From assembly GCA_028824295.1 (NCBI GenBank), contig JAPPED010000001.1, forward strand, positions 1 to 64,000: DNA of 64,000 nt. Reading direction: 5' to 3'. Both the position numbers and the translations under genes were made by a program. Positions 39,554 through 49,404 of the stretch are shown one piece after another. Under the pieces are notes generated by a model. It saw nothing but the letters and a program-made list of their open reading frames with translations, searched no databases and had not been told where the DNA came from. Position 1 is the stretch's first letter. Every line of letters starts with the position of its first letter. This stretch comes from Rhodospirillales bacterium. GTDB lineage: Bacteria; Pseudomonadota; Alphaproteobacteria; TMED109.

Positions 39554-41299
39554 TCAGTCAGGCCCTCGAGGCTGCAGCCGAATCGTCAGGATGTCGGTGT
39601 CGTGATACTGCTGGTGCCGTACCGACGTGGCGTAGTGACGGAGCAGCCGCAAAGGTGTCTCTGACTCGTTGGGAAGATCCGTGACACCTTCACTCAGCAT
39701 CGCAAGCTGATCTTCCAGGTTCATGCTGGTACCGCCGGCGATGAACTCCAGGTCCGCTGACAGTTCATCGGGTCTGGCCACCACGAGCAGCTGGCGGTCC
39801 GGGTCTTGGCTGCCATCCCCGAGCAAGAGATGCACTGCTTCTTCGCCGACGGCGCGCAGCCGGATCGTCATCTGCTCGTCGAACTGCGTTCGCCGGGCGA
39901 AGTCGGCCAGGAATTCGTCAATCTCGGTCAGCGCATCACTGGAGAGAGCAGTGCGGATCCGTCTGGGTCTCTTGCTGGTCAGATCGAGAAAGCCTGACAG
40001 GACAATGACGCAGATCCCTCCGGCCGTCATGCCATGGCCCAGCAATGCTCCCCAGGCACCCTCCAGGAACTCCGGGTAGACAAGGTCGAACTGGAAGGCG
40101 AGACCGATCCAAAAGGCGAAACCGACGATCAAGCTCTTTCGGTAGTCAAGCCCGTCGTTGATCAGGATCTTCACGCCAAACACGAACAGGAGGGCGATGA
40201 GCACCGCAATGTAGGCACCCACCACTGGACCCGGCATCGCAACAATGGCGGCCACGGGTTTCGGCAGGAACGCCAGCACAATGAACAGCAGGCCGACGCA
40301 TACGCCAACGGAGCGAGCGCCGACACCTGTCAGTTCGGCGATCGAGATGCTGTTCCCGTACGTCGTGTTGGGAACTGTCCCGCTGATGCCAGACATGAGG
40401 TTGCCGAGGCCGTCAGCATTGATGGCTCCCTGGACAGACCGGAAGTCAATGGCGCGCTGCCGGCGCCAGGAAGCCCGCTGGATGGCGATGGCATCACCCA
40501 GCGTGTCCATCGCGCCTACAAGCGTGATGATCAGAAATCCAGGAAGTAGAGCCCAGAATGTGGCGTCAAAGCTCAAGTCGAGGCCCGGGTAAGCGCTGAA
40601 TGAGGGGAGACCGATCCACGGGGCGTCCGCGACACGATCGACGTCATAAATTCCGAATGCCAATCCGGCTAGACCTCCGGCAACAAGCCCGACAGCAGGC
40701 GCCCAGACACGCCAGGTTCCGGTGCATCTCAGCGCAATCAGGATGATGGTGGCCAGGGTGATGACCGCGGTGACAGGTCCGGCAGCTGGCGCCACGCCTT
40801 CCGGAATATCCATGAACTTCCGGAAGACAATGGGCGTGATGCTCACCGGAATGAGCATGAGCACAGTGCCGGCAACGGTAGGCGTAAACACGCGCCGCAG
40901 GGCGGCCATCTTGGCGCCAAGGATGAACTGGACGAAGGAGGAGGCGACGATGAGGGTGGCCAGCAGTCCCGGCCCTCCTTGTTCGAGTGCCGTTACGCTG
41001 ACCGCCAGGAATGCCGAGGTGCTGCCCATCACCAGGATGTACCCAGCTCCCAGCCTTCCGATGCGGACCGCCTGCACGATCGTGGCTAGTCCGCTCACCA
41101 CCAGCGCCGCAAACACTGCCCAGGTCAGGTAGGCCTCGCTCTCGCCGGCCGTCGTGATGAGCACCGCCGGTATGAAGACCACGCCGGCAGCGGATAGAAC
41201 GGTGTACTGGAGCCCCAAGCCAACAGTTAAGGGGATGGAGGGGCGTTCATCGGCCTCGTAACGGACCCCGTGATTGATGGCGGGAGGAGCTGTAGTCAT
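39554..41299 (-). CDS. NCS2 (xanthine/uracil permease) family transporter with C-terminal cytosolic domain
   Basis: Inner-membrane nucleobase-type symporter of 581 residues. The NCS2 core has about 14 membrane segments, with GLQYTVLSAAGVVFIPAV, TSAFLAVSV, the substrate-site helix FLIITLVGAMDTLGDAIAIQ, and the motif GISGTVPNTTYGNSISIAELTGVGAR. The last 141 residues (39557-39979) are soluble and not part of a normal NCS2 protein. They contain LTEIDEFLADFARR, RLRAVGEEAVHLLL, and RLLRHYATSV, a pattern recalling RsbW-like ATPase domains. Start ATG 41299 (MTTAPPAIN) is preferred to the longer frame. The substrate could be a purine, but is unproven. Confidence 0.85.
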   Translation of the reverse strand: MTTAPPAINHGVRYEADERPSIPLTVGLGLQYTVLSAAGVVFIPAVLITTAGESEAYLTWAVFAALVVSGLATIVQAVRIGRLGAGYILVMGSTSAFLAVSVTALEQGGPGLLATLIVASSFVQFILGAKMAALRRVFTPTVAGTVLMLIPVSITPIVFRKFMDIPEGVAPAAGPVTAVITLATIILIALRCTGTWRVWAPAVGLVAGGLAGLAFGIYDVDRVADAPWIGLPSFSAYPGLDLSFDATFWALLPGFLIITLVGAMDTLGDAIAIQRASWRRQRAIDFRSVQGAINADGLGNLMSGISGTVPNTTYGNSISIAELTGVGARSVGVCVGLLFIVLAFLPKPVAAIVAMPGPVVGAYIAVLIALLFVFGVKILINDGLDYRKSLIVGFAFWIGLAFQFDLVYPEFLEGAWGALLGHGMTAGGICVIVLSGFLDLTSKRPRRIRTALSSDALTEIDEFLADFARRTQFDEQMTIRLRAVGEEAVHLLLGDGSQDPDRQLLVVARPDELSADLEFIAGGTSMNLEDQLAMLSEGVTDLPNESETPLRLLRHYATSVRHQQYHDTDILTIRLQPRGPD

Positions 41300-41762
41300 C
41301 GTCGGACTCGAAACAAAATGGTCGGGACTGATACACCGGGAAGTCGAGCTGCCAGGCGGAAACCCGGAGGATAATGCAACAGACCGGAACTGACCGTGCA
41401 GTGCAGCTCGCGGCATGCTGCGCAATGCGTGGTTAGCCCCCGTTTGTCATCCGCCGCGGTTCGTGACGGAGGTGATCCAATCTGTCCGGGAACATAACGA
41501 CCTTTGGGTGCGAAGGCGCAAGGCCCGCCGGAGACCCTGCCGACGATGGATCTGGCGGCGTTGGTGAGACGATCCGACAAATTCTGGGGTCGAGGCCGCA
41601 ATCGGTGCGGTCGTGCGTCGAAGGACCGCGTTCGTTGCTCGCCATTCCATCGAGTCTTTCGAAGGTACCCGGGCTTCCGGTCCCGTTGGCACTTGGCTTA
41701 AGTTAGGTGGATTTAACGGCGCTTTTTTGTTTTTCTTTCGTAAAGAGGAAGGAATCACGTCA
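41300..41762. other. Divergent intergenic region between the NCS2 permease and tupB
   Basis: No supported gene. Near its right end, 41696-41760, is TTAAGTTAGGTGGATTTAA followed by a T-tract (TTTTTTGTTTTTC, about 41726-41738) and AGGAAGGAA before tupB. The AT-rich stretch is the probable promoter of tupBCA and may carry the operator of its regulator. Confidence 0.5.
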
Positions 41763-42470
41763 ATGGGTAGCTTTTTGGCGAGTCTGGGCGAGGCAGTTGG
41801 CTTGATCGTGACCGGTGACCCGGACCTCCTGGAAATCATCGGGCTGTCGCTCCGAGTCACGCTGACCGCCGTTGCTGCTGCCTGCGTCATTGGCTTGCCG
41901 ATCGGCGCGGTGGTCGGCGCACTTCGATTCCCTGGCCGGTCACTGGCAGGGGTCATCCTCAATTCCCTGATGGGGCTGCCCCCCGTGGTCGTGGGACTGA
42001 TGGTTTACATGGCGCTGTCGGCCGGCGGACCGCTGGGGCCGCTCGGGCTGCTCTACACGCCGACGGCCATGATCATTGCGCAGACGATCCTGGTCACGCC
42101 GATCGTCGCGGCGTTGACCAAACAGATCGTGGAAGACCTCCATGCTGACTACGCCGAGCAGTTTGCCTCGCTTGAGGTCGGCCCCTTCGATCGGGTGGTC
42201 GCACTGTTGTGGGATGCGCGTTTCAGCCTCATGACGGTGGCGCTGGCAGGGTTCGGACGTGCGGTCGCCGAGGTGGGTGCCGTGATCATGGTTGGCGGCA
42301 ACATCAACCATGTGACTCGTGTCATGACCACCACCATTGCCCTGGAGACCTCGAAGGGCAACCTAGAAGTCGCCCTGGCCCTGGGTGTCGTCCTTCTCAC
42401 CATCGCCCTGATCGTGAACGGAGCCGTGATGACATTCAGGGCTACGGCAGCACGGGTGACGTATGCTTGA
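41763..42470 (+). CDS. tupB: Tungstate ABC transporter, permease
   Basis: Inner-membrane subunit, 235 residues, about five membrane segments. The EAA-like loop region ADYAEQFASLEVGPFDRVVALLWDARFSL and the end GFGRAVAEVGAVIMVGGNINHVTRVMTTTIALETSKG match TupB. The GLPPVVVGL motif is also typical. ATG 41763 follows AAGGAA. Its end overlaps tupC by 8 bases. Confidence 0.92.
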   Translation: MGSFLASLGEAVGLIVTGDPDLLEIIGLSLRVTLTAVAAACVIGLPIGAVVGALRFPGRSLAGVILNSLMGLPPVVVGLMVYMALSAGGPLGPLGLLYTPTAMIIAQTILVTPIVAALTKQIVEDLHADYAEQFASLEVGPFDRVVALLWDARFSLMTVALAGFGRAVAEVGAVIMVGGNINHVTRVMTTTIALETSKGNLEVALALGVVLLTIALIVNGAVMTFRATAARVTYA

Positions 42471-43260
42471 AACGGAATTCAATGTGCGATCGCCAGCACC
42501 CGCCTGGCGCGAAGAGACGCAGCGCGCGGCATCACCCGAGGTGCTCCTTGAGACGCGCGCACTCTGCTTCGACGCAGGTGGAAGACGGCTCATCGATCGC
42601 ATCGACATCGATATCCGCGCGGGCAGGCGGACAATGATCATGGGCGCCAACGGGACCGGCAAGAGCCTACTGCTCCGGCTCCTACACGGTCTCATCCCGC
42701 CAACGAGAGGAGAGGTGCTCTGGCGAGGCCGGCCACTTGACCGGAGGGGTCGACACGCGCAGGCGATGGTGTTTCAGCGCCCGGTCATGCTGCGCCGATC
42801 GGTTATCGCCAATCTTCGTTTCGCCCTCGCAGTGCGGGGCTTTACGGGTTCAGAACGCGCCATGAGAGAGACCGAGGCCTTGCAGCGGGCACAACTCGAA
42901 GGACTGGCCGCCCGACAGGCCTGCGTGCTGTCCGCGGGTGAACAACAGCGCCTCGCCGTTGCCCGGGCGCTTTCCTGCGCACCCCGGATACTGTTTCTTG
43001 ACGAGCCGACGGCAAGCCTTGATCCGGTCTCTACCCACGCAGTAGAGCAGCTCATTCGAGAGGCCCATGCTGACGGAGTCACCATCGTCCTCGCGACGCA
43101 CGATGTGGGACAGGCGCGACGGCTAGGTGACGATCTGGTGTTCATGCATGCCGGTCGCGTTGTCGAAACCGGTCGCGTGTCCAATGTTCTCACTGCGCCG
43201 CGTTCGGAAGCGGCCCGGGCCTGGCTCGAAGGGCGCCTATACCTGGATTCATCGTCGTAA
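42463..43260 (+). CDS. tupC: Tungstate ABC transporter, ATP-binding protein
   Basis: A 265-residue ABC ATPase. Walker A GANGTGKS, Q-loop MVFQRPVML, signature LSAGEQQRLAVARAL, Walker B ILFLDEPTASLD and switch His in ATHDVGQ are all present. A 25-residue extension precedes the ATPase core. Together with TupB and TupA it imports tungstate for tungsten enzymes. Confidence 0.93.
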   Translation: MLETEFNVRSPAPAWREETQRAASPEVLLETRALCFDAGGRRLIDRIDIDIRAGRRTMIMGANGTGKSLLLRLLHGLIPPTRGEVLWRGRPLDRRGRHAQAMVFQRPVMLRRSVIANLRFALAVRGFTGSERAMRETEALQRAQLEGLAARQACVLSAGEQQRLAVARALSCAPRILFLDEPTASLDPVSTHAVEQLIREAHADGVTIVLATHDVGQARRLGDDLVFMHAGRVVETGRVSNVLTAPRSEAARAWLEGRLYLDSSS

Positions 43261-43281
43261 CGGAAGATTCTCGGAGCAAGC

Positions 43282-44124
43282 GTGTACGTCATGACCCGAA
43301 GGACGCTGCTCGGCCTAACTGTCGCCGCAGTGGCGATCCTTGGGCAAAGCGACAGGTCGTCCGCGACCGAGAAGTTCATTGTCGTCCAGTCGACCACATC
43401 GACCGATCATTCAGGCCTGTTCGATCGCATCCTTCCGGTGTTTCGGGAGAAGACCGGCATCGAGGTACGCGTTGTTGCGGTGGGAACCGGCCAAGCGATC
43501 AAGAATGCGGCGAATGGCGACGGCGACGTGCTGTTTGTCCATGACAGGGTCGCAGAGAACGAGTTTGTTGCAGATGGCCATGGCGTCAGTCGGGCGGACG
43601 TCATGTACAACGATTTCATCATTGTCGGCCCGCCCGCTGATCCCGCTGGTGTGGCCGGCGCAACCGATGCCGTGGTCGCCTTGTCGAGGATTGCCGATTC
43701 GGATGCACTGTTTGCCTCGCGCGGAGACGACAGCGGAACGCACAAGACAGAATTGCGGCTCTGGCATCAAGCAGGAGTGGATGCGGTCGCCGCTTCGGGT
43801 TCCTGGTACCGCGAAACCGGCTCAGGCATGGGAGGAACCCTTAATACCGCAATCGGACTGGGTGCCTACACCATGGTTGATCGGGCAACCTGGATCAGCT
43901 TCGGCAACAAGCATGGCTACCGGGTTATGGTCGAAGGCGATCCGCGGCTCTTCAACCAGTACGGCATCATCTTGGTGAACCCGGACAGACATCCGCGGGT
44001 AAAGGCCAAGTGGGGCCAGCAGTTTGTCGACTGGGTTCTTTCCAGCGACGGCCAGACCGCAATTGCGTCCTACAAGGTCGACGGTCGGCAAGTCTTTTTC
44101 CCGAATGCCCGGCGGGTGCCATAG
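43282..44124 (+). CDS. tupA: Tungstate-binding periplasmic protein
   Basis: Solute-binding subunit, 280 residues, with a Tat-like signal (MTRRTLLGLTVAAVAIL). The oxyanion-binding motif is VQSTTSTDHSGLF; VMYNDFIIVGPPADPAG and ASRGDDSGTHKTEL with RETGSGMG are the TupA marks. TupA proteins prefer tungstate over molybdate; the preference here is inferred from family. GTG 43282 is chosen since GGAG lies five bases upstream; ATG 43291 is possible. Confidence 0.93.
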   Translation: MYVMTRRTLLGLTVAAVAILGQSDRSSATEKFIVVQSTTSTDHSGLFDRILPVFREKTGIEVRVVAVGTGQAIKNAANGDGDVLFVHDRVAENEFVADGHGVSRADVMYNDFIIVGPPADPAGVAGATDAVVALSRIADSDALFASRGDDSGTHKTELRLWHQAGVDAVAASGSWYRETGSGMGGTLNTAIGLGAYTMVDRATWISFGNKHGYRVMVEGDPRLFNQYGIILVNPDRHPRVKAKWGQQFVDWVLSSDGQTAIASYKVDGRQVFFPNARRVP

Positions 44125-44216
44125 AGGCTGCGCTCTGATCAGAACCCATTGATCGCGACACTTTGCGGCAACGTCTGGCCGGCACATGTGCCGATCGGTG
44201 CTGGCCCGAGAGGGTC

Positions 44217-45110
44217 CTACGGCGATAGCCAGCGCACGGTCCCGAGGTCGGTCAGACGGTAGCCGCCCATGGATGCAGCCTTGCGCCGCAGAGGTTCGTT
44301 GCGGGCAAACGCCAACAGTGTCTGTACGGGTTCCGTGAAATACGCACGGCGATTGATCAACAAGTCGAACCGCTCCTCGACGAGCGGCAGGAACGGCAGG
44401 TGGAACTGGCGTGCCATAGCTTCGATTCCCATCGCGGCATCGGCTTCACCGGCTGCCACTGCTGCGGCTGCATCGCTTTCGGTCCGGGCAAGGCCGCTGG
44501 ACGGGACCAAGTCGTTCAGCGTTAACCCCGCCTTGGCCAGCAGATCCTCGAAGATTGCCGCGGCGCCTGCTCCCGGTTGGCGGAGGGCGACTCGTTTCCC
44601 TTTCAAGTCAGCCATTTGCGTCACTTCGCCCTGCACCCGATCCGACAGGATCAGTCCCCGCGCCCGCACCGCCCACGCAATGAGAACGCTGGCGCGGATT
44701 CCCATCTCTTCAGCCGTCTGCACGTTCCAGCCCCGGTGTTCCGGGATATGGATGCCGGCTAGGGCCGCCCGCCCTTCGGAGAATCGCTTGAGGCCGTCGA
44801 CGCTGCCGTTGAAGAGGGTTGCCAGAGTTGAACCGGATTCTCTTACCGCCCAGTCAAGCAGTGGGTCATGCGAGCCGGTAAGCACAGCGGGCCGTTCCCG
44901 GGGCATCGATGTGCCCGCACCCTCGATCCACGCCAGGATCTCGGCACTGGGGAAGAGCAGCTTTCCGGTGACCCTGCGGTGCGGAATCCCGCCGCTAGCA
45001 GCCAGATCATAGACCTTGCGTTCCTTCACACGGAGCAGCGCTGCCACCTCTTTCGTCGTCAGGTACAGCGGGTGGTCCCTCTGCGCGTCCGCCTGCATCG
45101 CCTGTCTCAT
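44217..45110 (-). CDS. HTH regulator with solute-binding-like domain, probably oxyanion-responsive
   Basis: About 297 residues: an excisionase/MerR-like HTH_17 region (LYLTTKEVAALLRVKERKVYDLAASGGIPHRRVTGKLLF) followed by a domain like a periplasmic binding protein (LTGSHDPLLDWAVR, GSVDGLKRFSEGRAALAGIHI, LKGKRVALRQPGAGAAAIFEDLLAKAG, FDLLINRRAYF). This architecture is found next to molybdate/tungstate transporters and probably senses the oxyanion to control tupBCA. It converges on tupA. The start is uncertain between ATG 45110 and 45098; upstream residues look non-coding. Confidence 0.8.
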   Translation of the reverse strand: MRQAMQADAQRDHPLYLTTKEVAALLRVKERKVYDLAASGGIPHRRVTGKLLFPSAEILAWIEGAGTSMPRERPAVLTGSHDPLLDWAVRESGSTLATLFNGSVDGLKRFSEGRAALAGIHIPEHRGWNVQTAEEMGIRASVLIAWAVRARGLILSDRVQGEVTQMADLKGKRVALRQPGAGAAAIFEDLLAKAGLTLNDLVPSSGLARTESDAAAAVAAGEADAAMGIEAMARQFHLPFLPLVEERFDLLINRRAYFTEPVQTLLAFARNEPLRRKAASMGGYRLTDLGTVRWLSP

Positions 45111-45298
45111 GCCTCCAGGAACCGCACCATCCGCAGCGCAATGCATACAGGATATGCGGGCGACTTGGTGGTTCCACTCTTGGGCACGGGTTACCCGCAT
45201 CGCTGATGGCGCACGGCATGGTGCGCCGGCCTCGATGACGAAACCGTCGGAGCCCCCTCGCGGCCGAAGCGGCCCACAGGGCCGTTACAATCCGCTGG

Positions 45299-46123
45299 AT
45301 GGGATTCGCTACGACCATCCTGAGCGCCGGTGGTATTGAGAGGTCGTGGGCCAAGGGTGCGCTGGTCCTGGCAGCGTCAGGCTGCCTGCTGGCCGGCGGG
45401 CCCGCATTGGCCCAATGCCAAGACGACGCACCAATGGTCTTGCACGGCTCATTGCCTCTGTCGCCCGAACCGGAGAGCCTAGTGCTGCTTCGGCACGCCT
45501 TGACCCGCTCCCATGACCCCGATGCACGCACCGGGCCTGAACGGGCTGCTCTCATCGCGAGTCTCGACAGGATTCTGACCCGCATAAGAACGACTTGGCC
45601 CGACATGGCAGCGGTCACGGCTCGCCCTCTCTGGCAACCTGGGCGGCTGATCCTGCATTCGGACCCGTCACTGGGTGGGAAGGTCCTGCGGGGGCTTGGA
45701 GAACGCGGAGCACTCGCTCCGTTCTGTACCGGCCACGCAGGGTTTGATGCGCTCAATCGAGCCGTTGGCCTTAGGGCAATTGCAACGTTTCACCACCTGC
45801 CGGACATGTTCGTGATGGATTTCGATTCGGACTTGGACGTTCCGGGCGTTGCCGCGCGGTACGAATCCCTTGATGGGATGATCACTGCGTCACCGGACGC
45901 CCCGATGGGAGACGGCCCCGGGATCCAGGTGTCGCGCTCGAATGGCGAATGGTTCCTGGTGTTCCGCCAGGCGTGGGAGGATTGTCCGTCCGGTTGCATG
46001 TATTCCGAGATCCACTTTTTCGTTGCCGATGAGCGCAGGGTTGCCCGAATCCATTACGAGAAAGCGGCTCGGATGGAAGAGTTCTCGGACATCCTCGCCG
46101 CACGTGGTTGGCGGCTCCAGTGA
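45299..46123 (+). CDS. Exported protein of unknown function
   Basis: A 274-residue protein with a signal-like segment at about residues 19-39 (AKGALVLAASGCLLAGGPALAQC). The mature part shows two halves. The first includes LSPEPESLVLLRHALTRSHD and LIASLDRILTRIR. The second includes IATFHHLPDMFVMDFDSDLDVPGVAARYESLDGMI, SRSNGEWFLVFRQAWEDCPSGC and ARIHYEKAARMEEF. Conserved-looking cysteines (CP..GC) may form a disulfide. I do not recognise the family. Neighbours are the tungstate regulator (divergent) and fhs, neither pointing to a role. Confidence 0.7.
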   Translation: MGFATTILSAGGIERSWAKGALVLAASGCLLAGGPALAQCQDDAPMVLHGSLPLSPEPESLVLLRHALTRSHDPDARTGPERAALIASLDRILTRIRTTWPDMAAVTARPLWQPGRLILHSDPSLGGKVLRGLGERGALAPFCTGHAGFDALNRAVGLRAIATFHHLPDMFVMDFDSDLDVPGVAARYESLDGMITASPDAPMGDGPGIQVSRSNGEWFLVFRQAWEDCPSGCMYSEIHFFVADERRVARIHYEKAARMEEFSDILAARGWRLQ

Positions 46124-46440
46124 CGCATCTGCGTCTGTTCCCGCGATCGACCCAAGTGTCGTCTTGGACTGAAGACTACCGGCAAGAGGACCCGGAGCTG
46201 CCACGGCGGCGATCCGCACGCGTGGATTCACCAGAAGGGGATGAAGTGCGGATGTGGCAATCGCGGCACGTTGGGGCAGGCCCGAGCGGCCCTAATCCCT
46301 CGCGAAACGCAGGCGCTTCGGGAGGCTCCGGCGGGCTTTCCTGTCAGCTGGAGCCGAATTCCCATCCCTGCGTCGGCATGCTAGGAATGCTGGCTTTCCG
46401 GTCGGGCGACTTGCAGCGCTGACCGCGACAGGCCAAGCCC
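46124..46440. other. Intergenic region before fhs without a supported gene
   Basis: Short frames exist on both strands but none has a domain or ribosome site. It may hold the fhs promoter; nothing striking was seen. Confidence 0.45.
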
Positions 46441-48117
46441 ATGCACCAGACCAGCGATATCGAGATTGCGCGTGCCGCCAACCTTCTTCCCATCCAGGAA
46501 GTTGGCGAAGGACTGCAGATTCCGGCGAGGCACCTGGTTCCATGGGGTCGAAGCGTCGCCAAACTCGACCTGGATTTCATCGACTCGATGTCGGGACGCC
46601 CCGACGGCAAGCTCGTGCTGGTGACGGCCATCACGCCCACCCCTGCCGGAGAAGGCAAGACCACCACAACGGTCGGGCTGGGCGACGCCTTCAATCGCGT
46701 CGGCAAGCGAGCGGCGATTTGCCTTCGGGAGCCCAGCCTTGGGCCGTGCTTTGGGCTCAAGGGGGGCGCTGCCGGTGGCGGTTACGCGCAGGTGGTCCCG
46801 ATGGAGGACATTAACCTCCACTTTACCGGCGACTTCCATGCCATCGGTGCCGCCCACAATCTCCTGGCCGCGATGGTTGACAATCACGTGTACTGGGGAA
46901 ACGCGCTGCAGCTTGACGCGCGACGGGAAGGATGGCGCCGGGTCGTGGACATGAACGACCGGGCCCTGCGCGACGTGGTGCTGTCCCTCGGGGGCGTCAG
47001 CAACGGCTTTCCGCGGCAGTCCGGGTTCGACATCACCGTGGCATCGGAGGTCATGGCCATCTTCTGCCTGGCCGAGGGCATCGCCGACCTCGAGCGGCGG
47101 TTGGGCAACATTGTCGTCGGGCGGACCCGGGAGCGCGAGCCTCGCCGGGCGCGGGACCTGCAGGCGGACGGTGCAATGGCGGTGCTGCTCAAGAACGCAC
47201 TGATGCCGAACCTGGTCCAGACTCTTGAGAACAACCCGGCGTTCGTGCACGGGGGACCGTTCGCCAATATCGCCCATGGCTGCAATTCGGCGATCGCGAC
47301 TCGCGCCGCGTTGAAGCTTGCGGATTACGTGGTGACCGAGGCGGGGTTCGGAGCCGACCTCGGGGCTGAGAAGTTCTTTGACATCAAGTGTCGAAAGGCC
47401 GGACTCACGCCGGCCGCGGCCGTTGTGGTCGCGACGGTGCGGGCGCTGAAAATGCATGGCGGCGTGGCGGTGAAGGATCTGGGAAGCGAGGACCTCGAGG
47501 CCGTCCAGAGGGGCCTTGAGAATCTCGGCCGGCATCTGGACAACGTCGCGAAGTTCGGTGTACCGGCAGTGGTTGCAGTGAATTGCTTTACCAGCGACAC
47601 CCAGTCGGAAATTGCGGCGATCCAGGATTACTGCGCTGCACGTGGAACGGTGGCAGTTCCCTGCACCCATTGGGCGGACGGCAGTGCCGGCACGGAGTTG
47701 CTCGCCCGCAGCGTGCTGGACCAGATCGAGGGTAATCCGACGTCATTTCAGCCCCTCTATCCCGATGATCTTGGCCTCTGGGAAAAGATCGAGTTAATCG
47801 CACGGGAGATCTACGGGGCTGCATCCGCATCCGCGCCCGCGAGCGTTCGGTCGCAGATTGAAAGATTCGAGGACGAGGGCTACGGGCACTATCCGGTGTG
47901 CATGGCCAAGACGCAGTACAGTTTTTCCACGGATCCTGCCCGCAAGGGAGCGCCGACCGGCCACACCCTTTCCGTGCGCGAAGTCCGAATCGCTGCAGGC
48001 GCCGAGTTCCTCGTGGCGATCTGCGGAAACATGATGACGATGCCTGGTCTGCCGCGAGAGCCCGCGGCCAATCGTATCCGTCTGGACGCCCAAGGTCAGG
48101 TAGAAGGGCTGTTCTGA
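46441..48117 (+). CDS. fhs: Formate-tetrahydrofolate ligase
   Basis: Joins formate to tetrahydrofolate at the cost of ATP, feeding C1 units into folate metabolism; cytosolic. 558 residues. Marks: [17 protein letters not shown], the P-loop-like [56 protein letters not shown], and [19 protein letters not shown]. The ribosome site is weak. A role with the XoxF-like dehydrogenase in one-carbon use is inference. Genes for folD or fchA are not adjacent. Confidence 0.97.
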   Translation: MHQTSDIEIARAANLLPIQEVGEGLQIPARHLVPWGRSVAKLDLDFIDSMSGRPDGKLVLVTAITPTPAGEGKTTTTVGLGDAFNRVGKRAAICLREPSLGPCFGLKGGAAGGGYAQVVPMEDINLHFTGDFHAIGAAHNLLAAMVDNHVYWGNALQLDARREGWRRVVDMNDRALRDVVLSLGGVSNGFPRQSGFDITVASEVMAIFCLAEGIADLERRLGNIVVGRTREREPRRARDLQADGAMAVLLKNALMPNLVQTLENNPAFVHGGPFANIAHGCNSAIATRAALKLADYVVTEAGFGADLGAEKFFDIKCRKAGLTPAAAVVVATVRALKMHGGVAVKDLGSEDLEAVQRGLENLGRHLDNVAKFGVPAVVAVNCFTSDTQSEIAAIQDYCAARGTVAVPCTHWADGSAGTELLARSVLDQIEGNPTSFQPLYPDDLGLWEKIELIAREIYGAASASAPASVRSQIERFEDEGYGHYPVCMAKTQYSFSTDPARKGAPTGHTLSVREVRIAAGAEFLVAICGNMMTMPGLPREPAANRIRLDAQGQVEGLF

Positions 48118-48615
48118 CAGGCGGCGATCGCTCGCCCTCGTTGTCATGCACCTGGTACTCTGACACACGCAGAGAGACTCCAGGAACGCGCGGACATCGC
48201 TGCAGCACGGCGTCCGGCATCCTTCTAGCCCTCTGTGACGTTCAGGAGGGTACGAGTGACTCGAACTCAGTCGAGATTGATAGAAAGGATAGGAAGAAAG
48301 AGGCAATTAAAATAGTGTGTTGAATGATTATTTTCACGACTATCTGAAGAACATTGCGATGTTGTTCCCGCACGCTGCCGACGATGGCGTGTGGGGAGCT
48401 GTTGGGCGGTACACGTGTCAGTTCGGTTGCTGGCGGCGGTCCGTCGGACAGTGTGGAACGACTAGTGCAGTGCTGCACGGATGAAAGGACACAGCCAGGG
48501 AAACCCCGTAACGATGCGCTGTACAGCTCTCCGGAGCCGCACGTAGGCGCACTGGTTGACTTCTGATCCGACTGTGGGCATGACACGTCGGAACGTGCGA
48601 CGAGCGGGTGTCGGC
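48118..48615. other. Intergenic region with AT-rich island
   Basis: No supported gene. Bases about 48270-48350 (GATTGATAGAAAGG, AGGCAATTAAAATAG, GATTATTTTC) are much richer in A and T than the surroundings. It may be a promoter region for the DUF1538-PII operon or remnant DNA. Confidence 0.45.
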
Positions 48616-49404
48616 ATGCGGATTCCGTCTTCACCTGCTTTGCAGCTAGCGCGTCGCGGCGCATCTGCCCCAGGGCGGGCTCTCCGACGGTTCCTGCGTC
48701 TCTTCGCGGGGGCCGGTCGTGACCTGGCACCGCTGATCGGCGTCGTCGCTTTCTTCCAGTTCGTCATCTTTCGCCAACCGCTGCCCGACTTCGAATCCAT
48801 CCTGCTGGGATTGGTCTTCGTTGTCCTAGGGCTAGCCATGTTCATTCACGGGCTGGAGACCAGCCTGTTCCCCATCGGGGAGGACATGGCGAATGCCCTC
48901 ACGGCGAAGGCGAGTGTGCCGTGGCTCCTGGTCTTTGCTTTCGGCTTGGGTTTCGGGACCACGGTTGCCGAACCGGCATTGATCGCGGTGGCAGGGGAGG
49001 CCGGCAAGATTGCCGCCGAGGCTGGCATGATCGAAGCGACGCCGGCAGCAATCGAGCACTGGTCAAATCGGCTTCGGCAGGTTGTTGCTGTCTCCGTGGG
49101 CTCGTCGATCGTGCTCGGGGTCATGCGCATCATCCGCGGATGGCCGATCCACTTCATCGTGATCGGTGGCTACATGGTGGTGCTGGTCATGACGGCATTC
49201 ACGCCGCCTGAATTCGTGGGAATCGCGTATGACGCGGGTGGCGTGACCACGTCGACCATCACGGTGCCTCTCGTGGCCGCGCTCGGGGTTGGATTGTCGA
49301 CGGGGATCCGCGGCCGAAGCCCGGTTACGGACGGTTTCGGAATGATTGCGCTCGCGAGTCTCTTTCCGATCATCTTTGTGCTCGGTTACGGAATGGCGTC
49401 GTGA
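48616..49404 (+). CDS. DUF1538 membrane protein, first copy
   Basis: About 262 residues with roughly seven membrane segments. DUF1538 proteins are poorly characterised membrane proteins. Two motifs stand out: [15 protein letters not shown] and the later [20 protein letters not shown], followed by [21 protein letters not shown]. Polar Thr/Glu/Asp/Ser clusters in helices suggest a transport path. The start is uncertain: ATG 48616 is used; ATG 48580 and TTG 48556 would add Arg-rich residues. It overlaps the second DUF1538 gene by four bases. The pair probably forms a heterodimeric membrane complex (inference). Confidence 0.85.
   Translation: MRIPSSPALQLARRGASAPGRALRRFLRLFAGAGRDLAPLIGVVAFFQFVIFRQPLPDFESILLGLVFVVLGLAMFIHGLETSLFPIGEDMANALTAKASVPWLLVFAFGLGFGTTVAEPALIAVAGEAGKIAAEAGMIEATPAAIEHWSNRLRQVVAVSVGSSIVLGVMRIIRGWPIHFIVIGGYMVVLVMTAFTPPEFVGIAYDAGGVTTSTITVPLVAALGVGLSTGIRGRSPVTDGFGMIALASLFPIIFVLGYGMAS

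Noticed and set aside
46381-47670. 429-residue open frame opposite fhs
   Set aside because: Antisense shadow; no motif or ribosome site.
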